Below are positions 15,955 through 24,241 of a stretch of DNA of 64,000 bases, in pieces. Below the pieces are notes generated by a model. The model had not been told where the DNA came from, searched no databases, and worked only from the letters and a program-made list of their open reading frames with translations. The translations under genes were made by a program, and so were the position numbers. The stretch is from Acidithiobacillus sp. AMEEHan (lineage in GTDB: Bacteria > Pseudomonadota > Gammaproteobacteria > Acidithiobacillales > Acidithiobacillaceae): the NCBI RefSeq assembly GCF_030996345.1, contig NZ_CP118747.1, positions 288,501 to 352,500 on the forward strand, read 5' to 3'. Within the stretch, counting starts at the first letter, position 1. Each line of letters starts with the position of its first letter.

Positions 15955-17738
15955 CAGCGATTCTCCCCCAAGTGCTCCGCCTCATTCACCATAGCTTCCA
16001 GATAGTCCAGAGCACTATCCCAGATCCGTGGATCATCCAGGCTCACGCCCGCGGCGGCCACCACCTCTGTTGGCGTGCGGCTACCGCCCAGAGCTAGCAT
16101 GGCGCGATATCTGGGCACAAAAGAATCACCTTCAGAGCGATAGCGCTGGATCAGCGCCAGGGTCAACAGTTCGCCGAAGGCGTAGGCATAGACATAGCCT
16201 GGCGAACCGATAAAGTGGGGAATGTAACTCCACCACCAGCGATATCCTTCGGTAAACTGAATGGAGCCGGCAAACTGCTCTTCCTGCGTCTGCATCCAGA
16301 ATTCCGCCAGACGCTCCTTGCTGAGTTCTCCCTCGCTGCGCCGGGCCTCATGCATGAGCGCCTCGAAACGGTGCATGGCCATCTGCCGGAACACCGTCGC
16401 AAAGGTATCCTCGATCTTGCCACAAAGCAGGGCCAGTCGTTTGCCCGCATCGGGCTCATTGCGCATCAGGCGTTCAAAGGTGAGCATTTCGCTGAAAACC
16501 GACGCCGTCTCGGCAGTGGTCAGGGGCGTGTCGGCATTGAGAAATCCCTGTTCGCGCGCCAGATACTGGTGTATGCCATGCCCCAGTTCGTGTGCCACGG
16601 TCATGACATCGCGCACCGTCCCGGTGTAATTGACCAGGAGATAAGGATGCACATCGGGGGTGACGGGGTGGGCGAAGGCACCACCGCGCTTGCCGGGAGC
16701 CAGGGCGGCGTCGATCCATCCCTCGTCGAAGAAACGCTGGCCGATGGCGGCGAGCTCCGGAGAGAAGTCCTGAAAAGCACCGAGCACGATGGACTGGCAT
16801 TCGGCCCAGGAATAGGGCCGTGAAGAGCCAGGCAAGGGGGCATAGCGATCGTAGTCGTAGAGGGGACTGATACCCAGCAACCGCGCCTTCAAGCGGTAGT
16901 AGCGGCCTACCAGGGGATAACGGGCAACGACCGCGCGTTCCAGGGCCTCGACCATGGTGTCATCGATCTCATTGGCGAGATTACGGTCCGCCAGCCAGTG
17001 CGGATAGCGCCGTAGGCGGTCGTCGAGGGCCTTGTCGGCAAGGACGGCGTTGAAGCAGAAGGTCAGCGTATGCAGACGTGCGCGCAGACCATGACTCAAT
17101 GCCTCCGCCGCATCCTGGCGCAAACTGCGATCCGCGTGGGAGAGCTTGCTGAGCACTTCCTGCTCGCTCAGCTCCTTACCACGCAGGGAAAAGCGCATTT
17201 CGGTGAGGGTTTCGTCAAAGAGCCGCTCCCACAGGCTGCGGCCGGTTACCGCCTTTTCCGCCAGTATCTGCTCTTCTGCCTCATTGCGCAGATGGGCGGC
17301 ATAGTTGCGCCAGTTGCGCAGGAGATGCGTCCAATGCGCCAGCTCCGGGGCCCGCAGCAGCGCTTCTGCCCGCTCCGCGGCCAGTCCATTCCAGGCGATA
17401 TCAAAAAAGACCAACTGGTTACCGATCTGCGTCGCCTGCTCCTGATACTGTTGGAGGGCAGCACCGTACAGTGGATCGTCGGCATGGGTGACATAGCTGA
17501 GGTAGCGATACGCGCCAACCCGCGCCAGACGACTGCGCAGCGCCTCCAGGTCCTGCATGGCCTGCGCCAATTCAGCGGCGGCCAAGCTCGCAAAATCGAC
17601 TCGATAGCGACGCGCGAATGCACTCGCCGCGGCGGCGGCCCAATCCATATCTTGCTGGAGCTGTGGGTCCTCTCGTCCAGAATAGAGATCCTCCAGCTGC
17701 CAATGGATCGATTCCGCTCCCGTCTTCGCTTCCGCCAT
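15954..17738 (-). CDS. pepF: Oligoendopeptidase F (M3 family)
   Basis: 594 residues, the usual family length. The zinc motif HELGHGIHQ lies near residue 381, with the downstream glutamate helix ([15 protein letters not shown]). It degrades short peptides in the cytosol. It sits 11 bp after DUF1841 and overlaps fumC by one base, so it is part of a four-gene unit. Confidence 0.93.
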   Translation of the reverse strand: MAEAKTGAESIHWQLEDLYSGREDPQLQQDMDWAAAAASAFARRYRVDFASLAAAELAQAMQDLEALRSRLARVGAYRYLSYVTHADDPLYGAALQQYQEQATQIGNQLVFFDIAWNGLAAERAEALLRAPELAHWTHLLRNWRNYAAHLRNEAEEQILAEKAVTGRSLWERLFDETLTEMRFSLRGKELSEQEVLSKLSHADRSLRQDAAEALSHGLRARLHTLTFCFNAVLADKALDDRLRRYPHWLADRNLANEIDDTMVEALERAVVARYPLVGRYYRLKARLLGISPLYDYDRYAPLPGSSRPYSWAECQSIVLGAFQDFSPELAAIGQRFFDEGWIDAALAPGKRGGAFAHPVTPDVHPYLLVNYTGTVRDVMTVAHELGHGIHQYLAREQGFLNADTPLTTAETASVFSEMLTFERLMRNEPDAGKRLALLCGKIEDTFATVFRQMAMHRFEALMHEARRSEGELSKERLAEFWMQTQEEQFAGSIQFTEGYRWWWSYIPHFIGSPGYVYAYAFGELLTLALIQRYRSEGDSFVPRYRAMLALGGSRTPTEVVAAAGVSLDDPRIWDSALDYLEAMVNEAEHLGENR

Positions 17739-17749
17739 CTACCTTCTCC

Positions 17750-18196
17750 TCACGATTTGCCGCGCTCCTCAGCTGCCTGCATGCAAGGCAACAAGGCGCC
17801 CAGGTCTGGCTCCCGGCCGGCGCGCTGCGCCTGCCAGAGCAACTCTCCCAGGCAGTCCACTACCTGATGCTCGGCGACTGCCTCTCCATGGCGCGCCCGA
17901 AGACGCGCATAAGCGTCCACGATACCCGGCGGTTGACCGGTCGCCAAGAGCTCCAACATTGCCACGTGCAAGGACATATGCGCAAAAGGATTACTCTGTC
18001 CAAGCTCAGGCGGAAAATCTGCTTCCAGGGCCAGTTCCGGATTTTCCAGCAGTTTGTGGTACTCGGGGTGCGCGCGAATGACCTCCACCACGCGCTGCGC
18101 CATGGCGTCCAGGGGCTGACCGGCACGAAAGCGCTGCCAGTAGTCAATGAACAGCTGACGATAGGTTTCTCTCCTAGTTCCATAAAGCATATTCAT
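17750..18196 (-). CDS. DUF1841 family protein
   Basis: 148 residues, soluble and helical. The conserved NPFAHMSLHVAMLELLATGQPPGI segment matches the DUF1841 signature (GxNPFLHMxLH-type) found in beta/gamma-proteobacteria. Function unknown. First gene of the cluster leading to pepF, fumC and aroF. Confidence 0.82.
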   Translation of the reverse strand: MNMLYGTRRETYRQLFIDYWQRFRAGQPLDAMAQRVVEVIRAHPEYHKLLENPELALEADFPPELGQSNPFAHMSLHVAMLELLATGQPPGIVDAYARLRARHGEAVAEHQVVDCLGELLWQAQRAGREPDLGALLPCMQAAEERGKS

Positions 18197-18372
18197 TACC
18201 CAACAGCATCAGATTCTTCCATCATACGTCCCCGTAAAGCTGGGGCAAGAAGTCTGCGAATTCCGGATTATCGGTCTGATAACTGGAAAAATCGTAGTTC
18301 TTTGTGTTAAATAAGCTCGGCTCGGCCAATTGGGGCTTGGATCAACATCATTCAGCGGGAGATGAATACGTC

Positions 18373-20070
18373 ATGGCCAACGGAAATGCAGCAGCGGAAG
18401 CAGTGGTAGCTCTTACCCCCAAACAGTGGGAAGGACTCGGCAAGGTCGGCGACGCCGCCCTCCAGTTGCAGAATCTCCTGCAGATGTTCCGCGACGTCCT
18501 CAATGAACTCCCGAACGCCATCGACACCGACAAACTCCTTGCGAAATACCAGCCGCAACTCGACGCCCTGCGTGAGGCCGCAGAATCCCTGCAGGGGATG
18601 CTCACCGTCGACGGCGGTGTCGACCGCTTGAAGCAGCTCCTGAGCGAAGTCAAGGACGCGCAACTCGACAAGACCATCGGCGAATTACTCACCATCCTCA
18701 ACAACCTGCAGAAATCCGGCTTTTTCGCCTCCCTGGCGACCTTGAGCGGCGAGCTGAAATGCCCTCTCATCGGCGACAGCCCCGAGGACATGGTCAACAA
18801 GCTGCGCGGCGCCATGGAGAACCTGCAATACTACTGGACCAGCGCCAAACAGGGCATCGGTGTCATTGGCGACATGGCTGGTGAACTGGATCTGCCGGAT
18901 CGTCTCGACGAGCTGCAGGAAATGGCGGACCAGTGGCTGCAGATGGCCAAACGCGCACAGAAACTGCTGCAAGGAGATGCCCCCAGCCTGCAAGCTCGCC
19001 TCTCGGGCCTTCTTGACATGGCGGAGATTCTCGGCGGCCAGATGAGCGTGGCCTTTGGCACTCTCAAGGACACGGCCCCAGAGCTGCTGAACAACACGGA
19101 TCTGGGCAGTACCATTGGCACCGTTGGCGTGGCCGGCAAGCGCTGGTTGCATGTCGCCATGCGGGTCAAGAAGCTCGCCGCCGGGGAGAATGGCGACCTC
19201 GTCAGTCGCGTCGAAAACCTCCTCGACCAGGTCGAAAAGTTGGCGGGTTACGCCAGTGGCGCTGGCTTCTACCTGCAGGCTGGCAAGGATGGTCTGGCGG
19301 CAGTGCAGGGAATCATCACCGAGCTCGACCTGCCGGAGAAGCTCGATGCTTTGGCGGAAGAGGCAGAAAAGTGGGTAAAGATCGCCCAACGCGCCAAGCG
19401 TATCGCCCTCGGCGATGCCAGGGCCAGTGACTTGGCCGACCAAGTCAATGGTCTCCTCGACCATGCGGAAACCATTGCCGAGACGATGCGTAATTTGGCT
19501 TGTAACCTTGAGCGGCAGGGCATTCACCTCGGCGACATCCTCTCGCCCCGCGGCGATCTCAGTATTGCCGTCTGCACGGCAACGGATTTTATCGGTGAAA
19601 TGTGGCGCGATGGTACCATCAAGGCGATTGGCGCCGATATCAGCCAGGGCGCCCTTGCCTGGATGGAAATTGCACAGTTGGGTGCCGCCGCGCTGAAAGG
19701 AGACGCACCCGACATCACCACTCGCGTCAAAGGTCTGGTCAAGGAGCTGCATGAGGCGAACCTGATGGCCATGCTGCCAGAGGCCATCGCTCTGGTGGGC
19801 AAATTGCAGAAGGCTGGGCTCCTACATAAAGTCAATCTCGTCTTGGACAAGGCGTTGCCCCTCATCCCCTCGGATGCCGTTTTTGCCAGCGGCGTCGATA
19901 AAGCAGTCAAGGCCCTCGCTCAGACCCAGGTCGAGATGAAGGACGAAGCGAATAAGGGTGGCGGCATCTTTGGTCTGATGAAGATCTTCTTTGCCAAGGA
20001 CACCCAGTTCGTGCTGAAGTTCGCTGTTCGTTTTGCCAGCATCTTCCTCAAGGCCTGGAAACAGGCATGA
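18373..20070 (+). CDS. Helical repeat protein with DUF1641-like segments
   Basis: 565 residues from the ATG at 18373 behind GGGAGA; the frame is open to 18304 but without a ribosome site. Nearly all amphipathic helix, no signal peptide. I see four related units keyed by a Trp at about residues 188, 258, 334 and 430, of the form W-L-x-x-A-x-R-x-x-K-x-x-x-x-GDA, then a GLLD helix. The C-terminus (FVLKFAVRFASIFLKAWKQA) and internal LNNLQKSGFFASLATL resemble DUF1641, a family often next to sulfide:quinone oxidoreductases. A peripheral membrane or scaffold role is a guess. Monocistronic with a terminator downstream. Confidence 0.65.
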   Translation: MANGNAAAEAVVALTPKQWEGLGKVGDAALQLQNLLQMFRDVLNELPNAIDTDKLLAKYQPQLDALREAAESLQGMLTVDGGVDRLKQLLSEVKDAQLDKTIGELLTILNNLQKSGFFASLATLSGELKCPLIGDSPEDMVNKLRGAMENLQYYWTSAKQGIGVIGDMAGELDLPDRLDELQEMADQWLQMAKRAQKLLQGDAPSLQARLSGLLDMAEILGGQMSVAFGTLKDTAPELLNNTDLGSTIGTVGVAGKRWLHVAMRVKKLAAGENGDLVSRVENLLDQVEKLAGYASGAGFYLQAGKDGLAAVQGIITELDLPEKLDALAEEAEKWVKIAQRAKRIALGDARASDLADQVNGLLDHAETIAETMRNLACNLERQGIHLGDILSPRGDLSIAVCTATDFIGEMWRDGTIKAIGADISQGALAWMEIAQLGAAALKGDAPDITTRVKGLVKELHEANLMAMLPEAIALVGKLQKAGLLHKVNLVLDKALPLIPSDAVFASGVDKAVKALAQTQVEMKDEANKGGGIFGLMKIFFAKDTQFVLKFAVRFASIFLKAWKQA

Positions 20071-20121
20071 CGTAAGCGCAGCCGCACGCCAAAGGGATGT
20101 GGCTGTATTCAACGAACATAA

Positions 20122-20153
20122 AAAGGGCCGGAAGCTCTCGCTTCCGGCCCTTT
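20122..20153. terminator. Bidirectional terminator
   Basis: AAAGGGCCGGAAG and CTTCCGGCCCTTT make a 13-bp stem with a 6-nt loop; A-run and T-run flank it on both sides. It ends both the plus-strand repeat-protein gene and the minus-strand Asr-like gene. Confidence 0.85.
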
Positions 20154-20169
20154 CCGCTGTCGCGCTGAA

Positions 20170-20415
20170 TTACTCCGCGGCGGCAGGGGCCGCAGCTGCC
20201 GGCGCTTCCGCCTTCTTCGGCTCAGCCTTCTTCACCGTGTGATGCTTCTTGACATAGTGATGCTTCGTCGCGTGGTGCTCCATCTTCTTCACCGGAGCCT
20301 TCTCAGCAACCGCCGGCTTTTCGGCGGGAGCAGCAGCAGGCGCTTCTTCCGCAGCGAAACTGGCGCTGGCGGTCAGGAAAGACAGGGCAGCCGTGAGAGC
20401 AACAATCTTCTTCAT
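20170..20415 (-). CDS. Small exported Ala/Lys/His-rich protein, acid-shock (Asr)-like
   Basis: 81 residues. Signal peptide MKKIVALTAALSFLTASASFA, then a low-complexity basic chain of Ala, Pro, Lys and His (HHATKHHYVKKHHTVKKAEPKKAE). Composition and layout resemble enterobacterial Asr, a periplasmic protein that buffers acid damage, but true homology cannot be shown for such sequence. The ATG at 20415 follows GGAAGGAG. Its signal peptide, leader RNA and promoter layout are near-copies of those of the gene at 20884. Predicted GlrR/sigma-54 target. Confidence 0.7.
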   Translation of the reverse strand: MKKIVALTAALSFLTASASFAAEEAPAAAPAEKPAVAEKAPVKKMEHHATKHHYVKKHHTVKKAEPKKAEAPAAAAPAAAE

Positions 20416-20419
20416 AAAC

Positions 20420-20470
20420 ACTCCTTCCATAAGAATAGAATTCCGCTTGCGCGGGCTGATCCATTTCAGC
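20420..20470 (-). promoter_or_regulatory. Duplicated structured 5' leader, copy 1
   Basis: 51 nt ending at the Shine-Dalgarno and beginning at the predicted sigma-54 start. Two adjacent hairpins: GCTGA-N6-TCAGC, then CCGC-GCAA-GCGG (a GNRA-type tetraloop). Differs from copy 2 (21273-21323) at a single base, which falls in the tetraloop. Confidence 0.65.
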
Positions 20471-20482
20471 GATATCTTCTAA

Positions 20483-20497
20483 GCATATCTCATGCCA
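20483..20497 (-). promoter_or_regulatory. Predicted sigma-54 promoter of the Asr-like gene
   Basis: Minus strand TGGCAT-GAGAT-ATGC. Predicted start 20471, the first base before the conserved leader block. Two mismatches to TGGCAC-N5-TTGC, both outside GG/GC. Confidence 0.6.
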
Positions 20498-20714
20498 TAT
20501 AAATTAACTTCTTATATTCAAAGTGTTGCGATTTTTCTCGCGATCTCGGCAGACAAAATCTGTCGGGAAGCAGCGAACAAGAAGCAGCATGAGGCCAACG
20601 CCTCATGCCAACTTTGCTGTGGTCAGATGGAATCGCCCAGTCTATCTCTTTGATCGATTGAGGTCTCGACCGGGGCACAGACCGTGGCGGATTCAAGCAG
20701 CATGCGCCGTAGCC
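20498..20714. other. Spacer between sigma-54 promoter and distal operator
   Basis: 217 bp without a credible gene. It holds a 9-bp perfect hairpin GCATGAGGC-CAAC-GCCTCATGC (20587-20608) and a short dyad CAGA-N5-TCTG near 20550-20562. Probably looped DNA between enhancer and promoter. Confidence 0.4.
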
Positions 20715-20732
20715 TGTCGCTTGTACACGACA
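20715..20732. promoter_or_regulatory. Predicted GlrR operator
   Basis: TGTC GCTTGTACAC GACA, exact TGTC-N10-GACA, with the dyad extended to TGTCG...CGACA. It starts exactly 218 bp from the -24 element of the Asr-like gene, the same distance as in the copy at 21568. Confidence 0.6.
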
Positions 20733-20848
20733 AACTCAACCATTCTGCGCATACGCCATTTACTCGCGGTGAGTCACGGTACTCTGGCCGAATGTCGGTG
20801 CAAAAAAAGCCAGGATCAACGATCCCGGCCAAGAGAAAACAGCAAGTG

Positions 20849-20875
20849 CCCCCTAGGTGCTCAATCACCCTAGGG
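20849..20875 (-). terminator. Weak terminator-like hairpin after the 20884 gene
   Basis: Minus strand CCCTAGGGTG-N6-CACCTAGGG: nine paired bases with one bulge, 8 bp after the stop. A T-rich stretch (TGTTTTC) follows only 10 bases later. Confidence 0.35.
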
Positions 20876-20883
20876 ATAGGTAC

Positions 20884-21267
20884 TTAGCGATTGGAGCCAC
20901 CACGCCCCATACCTGCACCCCCCATCATACCGCCGCCAACACCACCCATCATGCCGGAACCACCCTGCATGGCTCTGCCCTGGTGCATGCCAGTGGATGG
21001 CGCATTCTCCGGCATAGTCATCCCCTGCTCCTGGGCACGCTTGCGCATGGCCTCATGGTTCTCTGCACGTATCTGCTGACGCTCCTGCTCCGTCTTGGCG
21101 GACTGCATCTTGTTGCGATGCTCCGCGCGCTCCTGCTGCGTCATGAGCTGACTTCCATACGTGGTAGTCCCGGTGGACGGGGAGACCGCGGAGGTCTCTT
21201 CCGCCGCAAAACTGGCACTGGCCATCAGAACACCAAGGACCGCCGTAATGGCAACGATCTTTTTCAT
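20884..21267 (-). CDS. Small exported protein with charged helix and Gly/Met-rich tail
   Basis: 127 residues. Signal peptide MKKIVAITAVLGVLMASASFA is near-identical to that of the 20170 gene. The mature chain has a charged helix (LMTQQERAEHRNKMQSAKTEQERQ, then IRAENHEAMRKRAQEQGM), a pattern seen in many proteobacterial hypothetical exported proteins, and ends in Gly/Met repeats (GGSGMMGGVGGGMMGG). Metal binding by Met/His is possible but unproven. GGAAGGAG precedes the ATG. Predicted GlrR/sigma-54 target. Confidence 0.7.
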   Translation of the reverse strand: MKKIVAITAVLGVLMASASFAAEETSAVSPSTGTTTYGSQLMTQQERAEHRNKMQSAKTEQERQQIRAENHEAMRKRAQEQGMTMPENAPSTGMHQGRAMQGGSGMMGGVGGGMMGGAGMGRGGSNR

Positions 21268-21272
21268 AACTC

Positions 21273-21323
21273 ACTCCTTCCATAAGAATAGAATTCCGCT
21301 TGTGCGGGCTGATCCATTTCAGC
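21273..21323 (-). promoter_or_regulatory. Duplicated structured 5' leader, copy 2
   Basis: 51 nt, identical to 20420-20470 except one base, so the second hairpin has loop ACAA instead of GCAA. It begins at the predicted sigma-54 start and ends at the ribosome site. Confidence 0.65.
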
Positions 21324-21335
21324 AGCCAGCCATAT

Positions 21336-21350
21336 GCACAGTATGTGCCA
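21336..21350 (-). promoter_or_regulatory. Predicted sigma-54 promoter of the 20884 gene
   Basis: Minus strand TGGCAC-ATACT-GTGC: perfect -24 block, one mismatch in the -12 block, correct spacing. Predicted start 21324, immediately before the conserved leader. Confidence 0.65.
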
Positions 21351-21567
21351 GGTCCATTATTCATCGAAAAATCAATGGGGATCTGGCGCAGCGGGGCAGT
21401 GCTCAGCGAGACACTGTCGGAAAATGGCAAGATGAGATCAGGAACAGGACCGGGGAAGCGTACACAACCACTGCCATATAAAACTTTTTCATATTTTTTT
21501 AGATGATTATTCAATTGACTGGCGACTGGTCGACTGAGGAGGAGGGCAAAAGCTGTCCCCCTCTCCC

Positions 21568-21585
21568 TGTCGCGGAGAAACGACA
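21568..21585. promoter_or_regulatory. Predicted GlrR operator
   Basis: TGTC GCGGAGAAAC GACA, exact TGTC-N10-GACA and extended to TGTCG...CGACA. It begins 218 bp from the -24 element at 21350. An extra TGTC half-site lies 14 bp away at 21554. It is just downstream of yggX, and the dyad could also fold in the yggX transcript. Confidence 0.6.
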
Positions 21586-21593
21586 GCCCGTAC

Positions 21594-21863
21594 CTACTGC
21601 TGCGGCACGAATCCTTCTGGTGTCTGCGCCCCTTCGCCAAAGAAAAAGGCCTCCATCTGCTTTTCCAGAAAGGAGCGAGACTTGGGATCGATCGGCGACA
21701 GACGATATTCGTTGATCAACATCGTCTGATGTTTGAGCCAGTCTTGCCATGCCTCCTTAGAGACCTCTTGGTAGATCCGTGCGCCGAGGGGACCAGGATA
21801 GGGTGGACGATCCAGACCCTCGGCTTCCTTGCCCAATTTCACACAATGTACGATTCTCGCCAT
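21594..21863 (-). CDS. yggX: YggX-type Fe(II)-trafficking / oxidative damage protection protein
   Basis: 89 residues. [18 protein letters not shown] with the conserved Cys7, [32 protein letters not shown] and the C-terminal helix match the YggX family, which protects Fe-S clusters and labile iron. GGAGGT precedes the ATG at 21863; the GTG at 21869 is not needed. It follows mutY by 93 bp, the same order as in enterobacteria. Confidence 0.93.
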   Translation of the reverse strand: MARIVHCVKLGKEAEGLDRPPYPGPLGARIYQEVSKEAWQDWLKHQTMLINEYRLSPIDPKSRSFLEKQMEAFFFGEGAQTPEGFVPQQ

Positions 21864-21956
21864 ATCCACACCTCCGAAAAATTTGTCAATCCGTAGCCCT
21901 AGTTAGAACAGCCCGCAGGGTAGCGAGAGCCATAGGGGATGTCCAGAATGTTGCGC

Positions 21957-22997
21957 TCAGGAGAACAAGCGGCGCAGGGGGCTGGGCAAGGCAAGCTGCG
22001 CGAGTTGCTCCGGGGCGAATAGGGACAGCGCCCGCCTCGCCTCGCCTATGGCACCGACCGATACGCCAGCCTCCACGACCTGATACTCCAGATGAAAATG
22101 GGTGAAAGTATGACGTTTCCACGGATGCCACTCTCCTAGCCGCAGACGCAGGGCATATTCTTCCTGCGCCCAATTGTGCAGGGTTTCTGCCAGTTCCGGC
22201 GGCTCGTCTGGACCTGCAAACCCATACCAGGGCAGCGCCCACAGCCCTCCCCAGATCCCCCGGTTGGGTCGCTTCTCCAGCAGAACCCGGCCATCTTCCG
22301 CGCGTAACAGCAAAAAACAGGCAAAACGCACTGGTTTATCCGGGTGCAGCAGAGGCGTGGGAGTGGCGGGACCCGCACAGGGACCATGCAAGGGGCACTC
22401 GCCACACCGCGCTTTGCGCGCCAGACAAAGCAACGCACCGAGATCCTGTATCGCCTGGTTGTACTCATGGGCCGCGGCCGGTGTCTCCTGCTCTGCCAAT
22501 TGCCACAGCAGGCGCTCCTTCTGGAGACTGCGCGCGTTACCCGTAAGACCGTGATAGCGAAAGAGCACCCGTCGCGCATTGGCGTCGAGGATGGCTTGCC
22601 TCTGTCCATAGGCGCTGGCAAGCACGGCGGCAGCAGTACTCCGGCCAACACCAGGAAGCTCGACCGCCTGGGCAAGGTCCGCAGGGAATTGCCCATGATA
22701 TGAAGCGACCACCATCTGCGCTGCTGCGTGCGCGTTACGTGCCCGGGCGTAGTAGCCCAGCCCGCTCCAGAGCGAGAGCACCTCATCGAGGGAGGCATCG
22801 GCCAGAGCTTGCCAACTGGGAAAGCGCGCCAGAAAGCGGTGAAAATAGGGCTTCACCGTCTCCACCCGGGTCTGCTGCAACATGACCTCGGCAAGATACA
22901 AAGGGTAGGGATCACGACTCTGCCGCCAAGGCAGATCATGCCGACCAAACTGCCAATACCAAGGCAGGAGACGACTGGCGATGTTTGGCCGGGTCAT
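21957..22997 (-). CDS. mutY: Adenine DNA glycosylase
   Basis: 346 residues. Removes A mispaired with 8-oxoguanine. Helix-hairpin-helix LPGVGRSTAAAVL with the catalytic Asp region (ILDANARRVLFR), the Fe-S ligand run CLARKARCGECPLHGPC, and the C-terminal NUDIX-like domain (LLEKRPNRGIWGGLWALP) that senses 8-oxoG. The start at 22997 overlaps the AsmA-like stop (ATGA); the upstream-open frame lies inside that gene. Confidence 0.94.
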   Translation of the reverse strand: MTRPNIASRLLPWYWQFGRHDLPWRQSRDPYPLYLAEVMLQQTRVETVKPYFHRFLARFPSWQALADASLDEVLSLWSGLGYYARARNAHAAAQMVVASYHGQFPADLAQAVELPGVGRSTAAAVLASAYGQRQAILDANARRVLFRYHGLTGNARSLQKERLLWQLAEQETPAAAHEYNQAIQDLGALLCLARKARCGECPLHGPCAGPATPTPLLHPDKPVRFACFLLLRAEDGRVLLEKRPNRGIWGGLWALPWYGFAGPDEPPELAETLHNWAQEEYALRLRLGEWHPWKRHTFTHFHLEYQVVEAGVSVGAIGEARRALSLFAPEQLAQLALPSPLRRLFS

Positions 22998-24241
22998 TTT
23001 GATTTTGCCCGCAGACGAATCTGCAGATTGCGGGCCTGCCAGCGGCCCCAGCGCAGCTCGCCGATCCGAACCTGCCCATGGATGGGAGGCCAGGACTTCG
23101 GCAAGGTCGGGAGAACTTTCTGGGATGGCGCCCTGGCGGGCGCAGGAGGGAGCCACGGATCGAGATCCAGCCGCGGAATCACCGCGGTAACCTGCCACGG
23201 GGCCTCTGCATTGTCGCGTAGCAGCGAGCCCTGGAACTGGGTCTTGCCCAGGATGCCGCGCAGCGGATCCAACTGGATTGGGCCATCCTGCGTCCATGCG
23301 AGATTCCCTGACAAAGCCGCTGGCCGCAACGCCTCTCCCTCGCGGATCTTGGGCACGGACAGTCCCAGCAAGCGCAACCAGTCCGGCAGATTTTCCGATT
23401 GCAACTCGAACTGACCGCTGATGCCGAAGGCGCGCTGCCAGTGCAGAAGCAGATTGCCCTGTCCCAAAAGTTGCGGATGCGCCGTGATGCGCCAGCTTCG
23501 AATCGCCAGGCTATGCGCGTCCGCCGCATAACGCAGCCCCTGCCAGCGCAGCTCCCCATCGATCGGTTTCCCGACCAGACGCAGCATGCCGCGCGCAATT
23601 GCGAGGGTGCCGGTCGCGGGCGCAGTGACTCCTTCCGCCTGTAGACTCAGCACCTCCTTCTGCGCTTGCACCAGCAAGGAGATGGCGCCAGCTCGCCGGG
23701 GCTGCGGAGACCGATATCGCGCCTGCATGGTCATCGTTCGTCCGGCGTAGGAGAGCTGGCCAGCCATCATGGCGCCCTGTCCCGCACGATAATCGGCCTG
23801 TAGTCCTGAGACCTGCAGCATTTGTTTTCCCAACGGCCAGCGCACCGAACTATCCCGGACGATGAGCCGTTGCGGTAGAACCAAGCCCTGGCCACTGCTG
23901 GGCCCCGTCGTTGGCCAGGGCCCGTGCAGATCCAGCCCGTCGACCCGCAATTCCAGGTCCAGCCACCGGCCAGCGCGCAGGGCGGTCCAGGCCCAGTCTA
24001 CCCGCGTCTGCCGCAGCACGAGCAGGCGCCTGCCGACCTGCAGACCCCGGAGCGTAATGCCGACATGCTGGAAGTTCAGCGTGATCTGCGGGTTTTTCGC
24101 CAAGGTCACGGGCTGCCGCAGCTCCGCACTCAGCAAGCGCGCGAGGAGCCATGCTGGCAGTCCAGCAAGAATACATAGATAGAGGAGCAGAGCCACACCG
24201 AGCAGGCTGAGGGCCAGCCAAAGCAGGTACCTACGTTTCAA
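22994..24241 (-). CDS. AsmA-family-like inner membrane-anchored protein
   Basis: 415 residues. One N-terminal membrane helix (LLWLALSLLGVALLLYLCILAG) and a long periplasmic beta-rich chain with AsmA-type features: VTLAKNPQITLNFQHVGITLRGLQVG at the start and DPLRGILGKTQFQGSLL near residue 330. AsmA-like proteins act in envelope lipid or outer membrane homeostasis. It is shorter than E. coli AsmA. It overlaps ptsI by 11 bp and mutY by 4 bp, so all are co-transcribed. Confidence 0.72.
   Translation of the reverse strand: MKRRYLLWLALSLLGVALLLYLCILAGLPAWLLARLLSAELRQPVTLAKNPQITLNFQHVGITLRGLQVGRRLLVLRQTRVDWAWTALRAGRWLDLELRVDGLDLHGPWPTTGPSSGQGLVLPQRLIVRDSSVRWPLGKQMLQVSGLQADYRAGQGAMMAGQLSYAGRTMTMQARYRSPQPRRAGAISLLVQAQKEVLSLQAEGVTAPATGTLAIARGMLRLVGKPIDGELRWQGLRYAADAHSLAIRSWRITAHPQLLGQGNLLLHWQRAFGISGQFELQSENLPDWLRLLGLSVPKIREGEALRPAALSGNLAWTQDGPIQLDPLRGILGKTQFQGSLLRDNAEAPWQVTAVIPRLDLDPWLPPAPARAPSQKVLPTLPKSWPPIHGQVRIGELRWGRWQARNLQIRLRAKSK

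Noticed and set aside
16215..16823. Long plus-strand frame antisense to pepF
   Set aside because: Shadow of a well-supported gene; many similar antisense frames occur because of high GC.
20523..20873. 116-residue plus-strand frame
   Set aside because: Runs antisense through the operator/promoter region, rich in Arg/Ser/Cys, no ribosome site.
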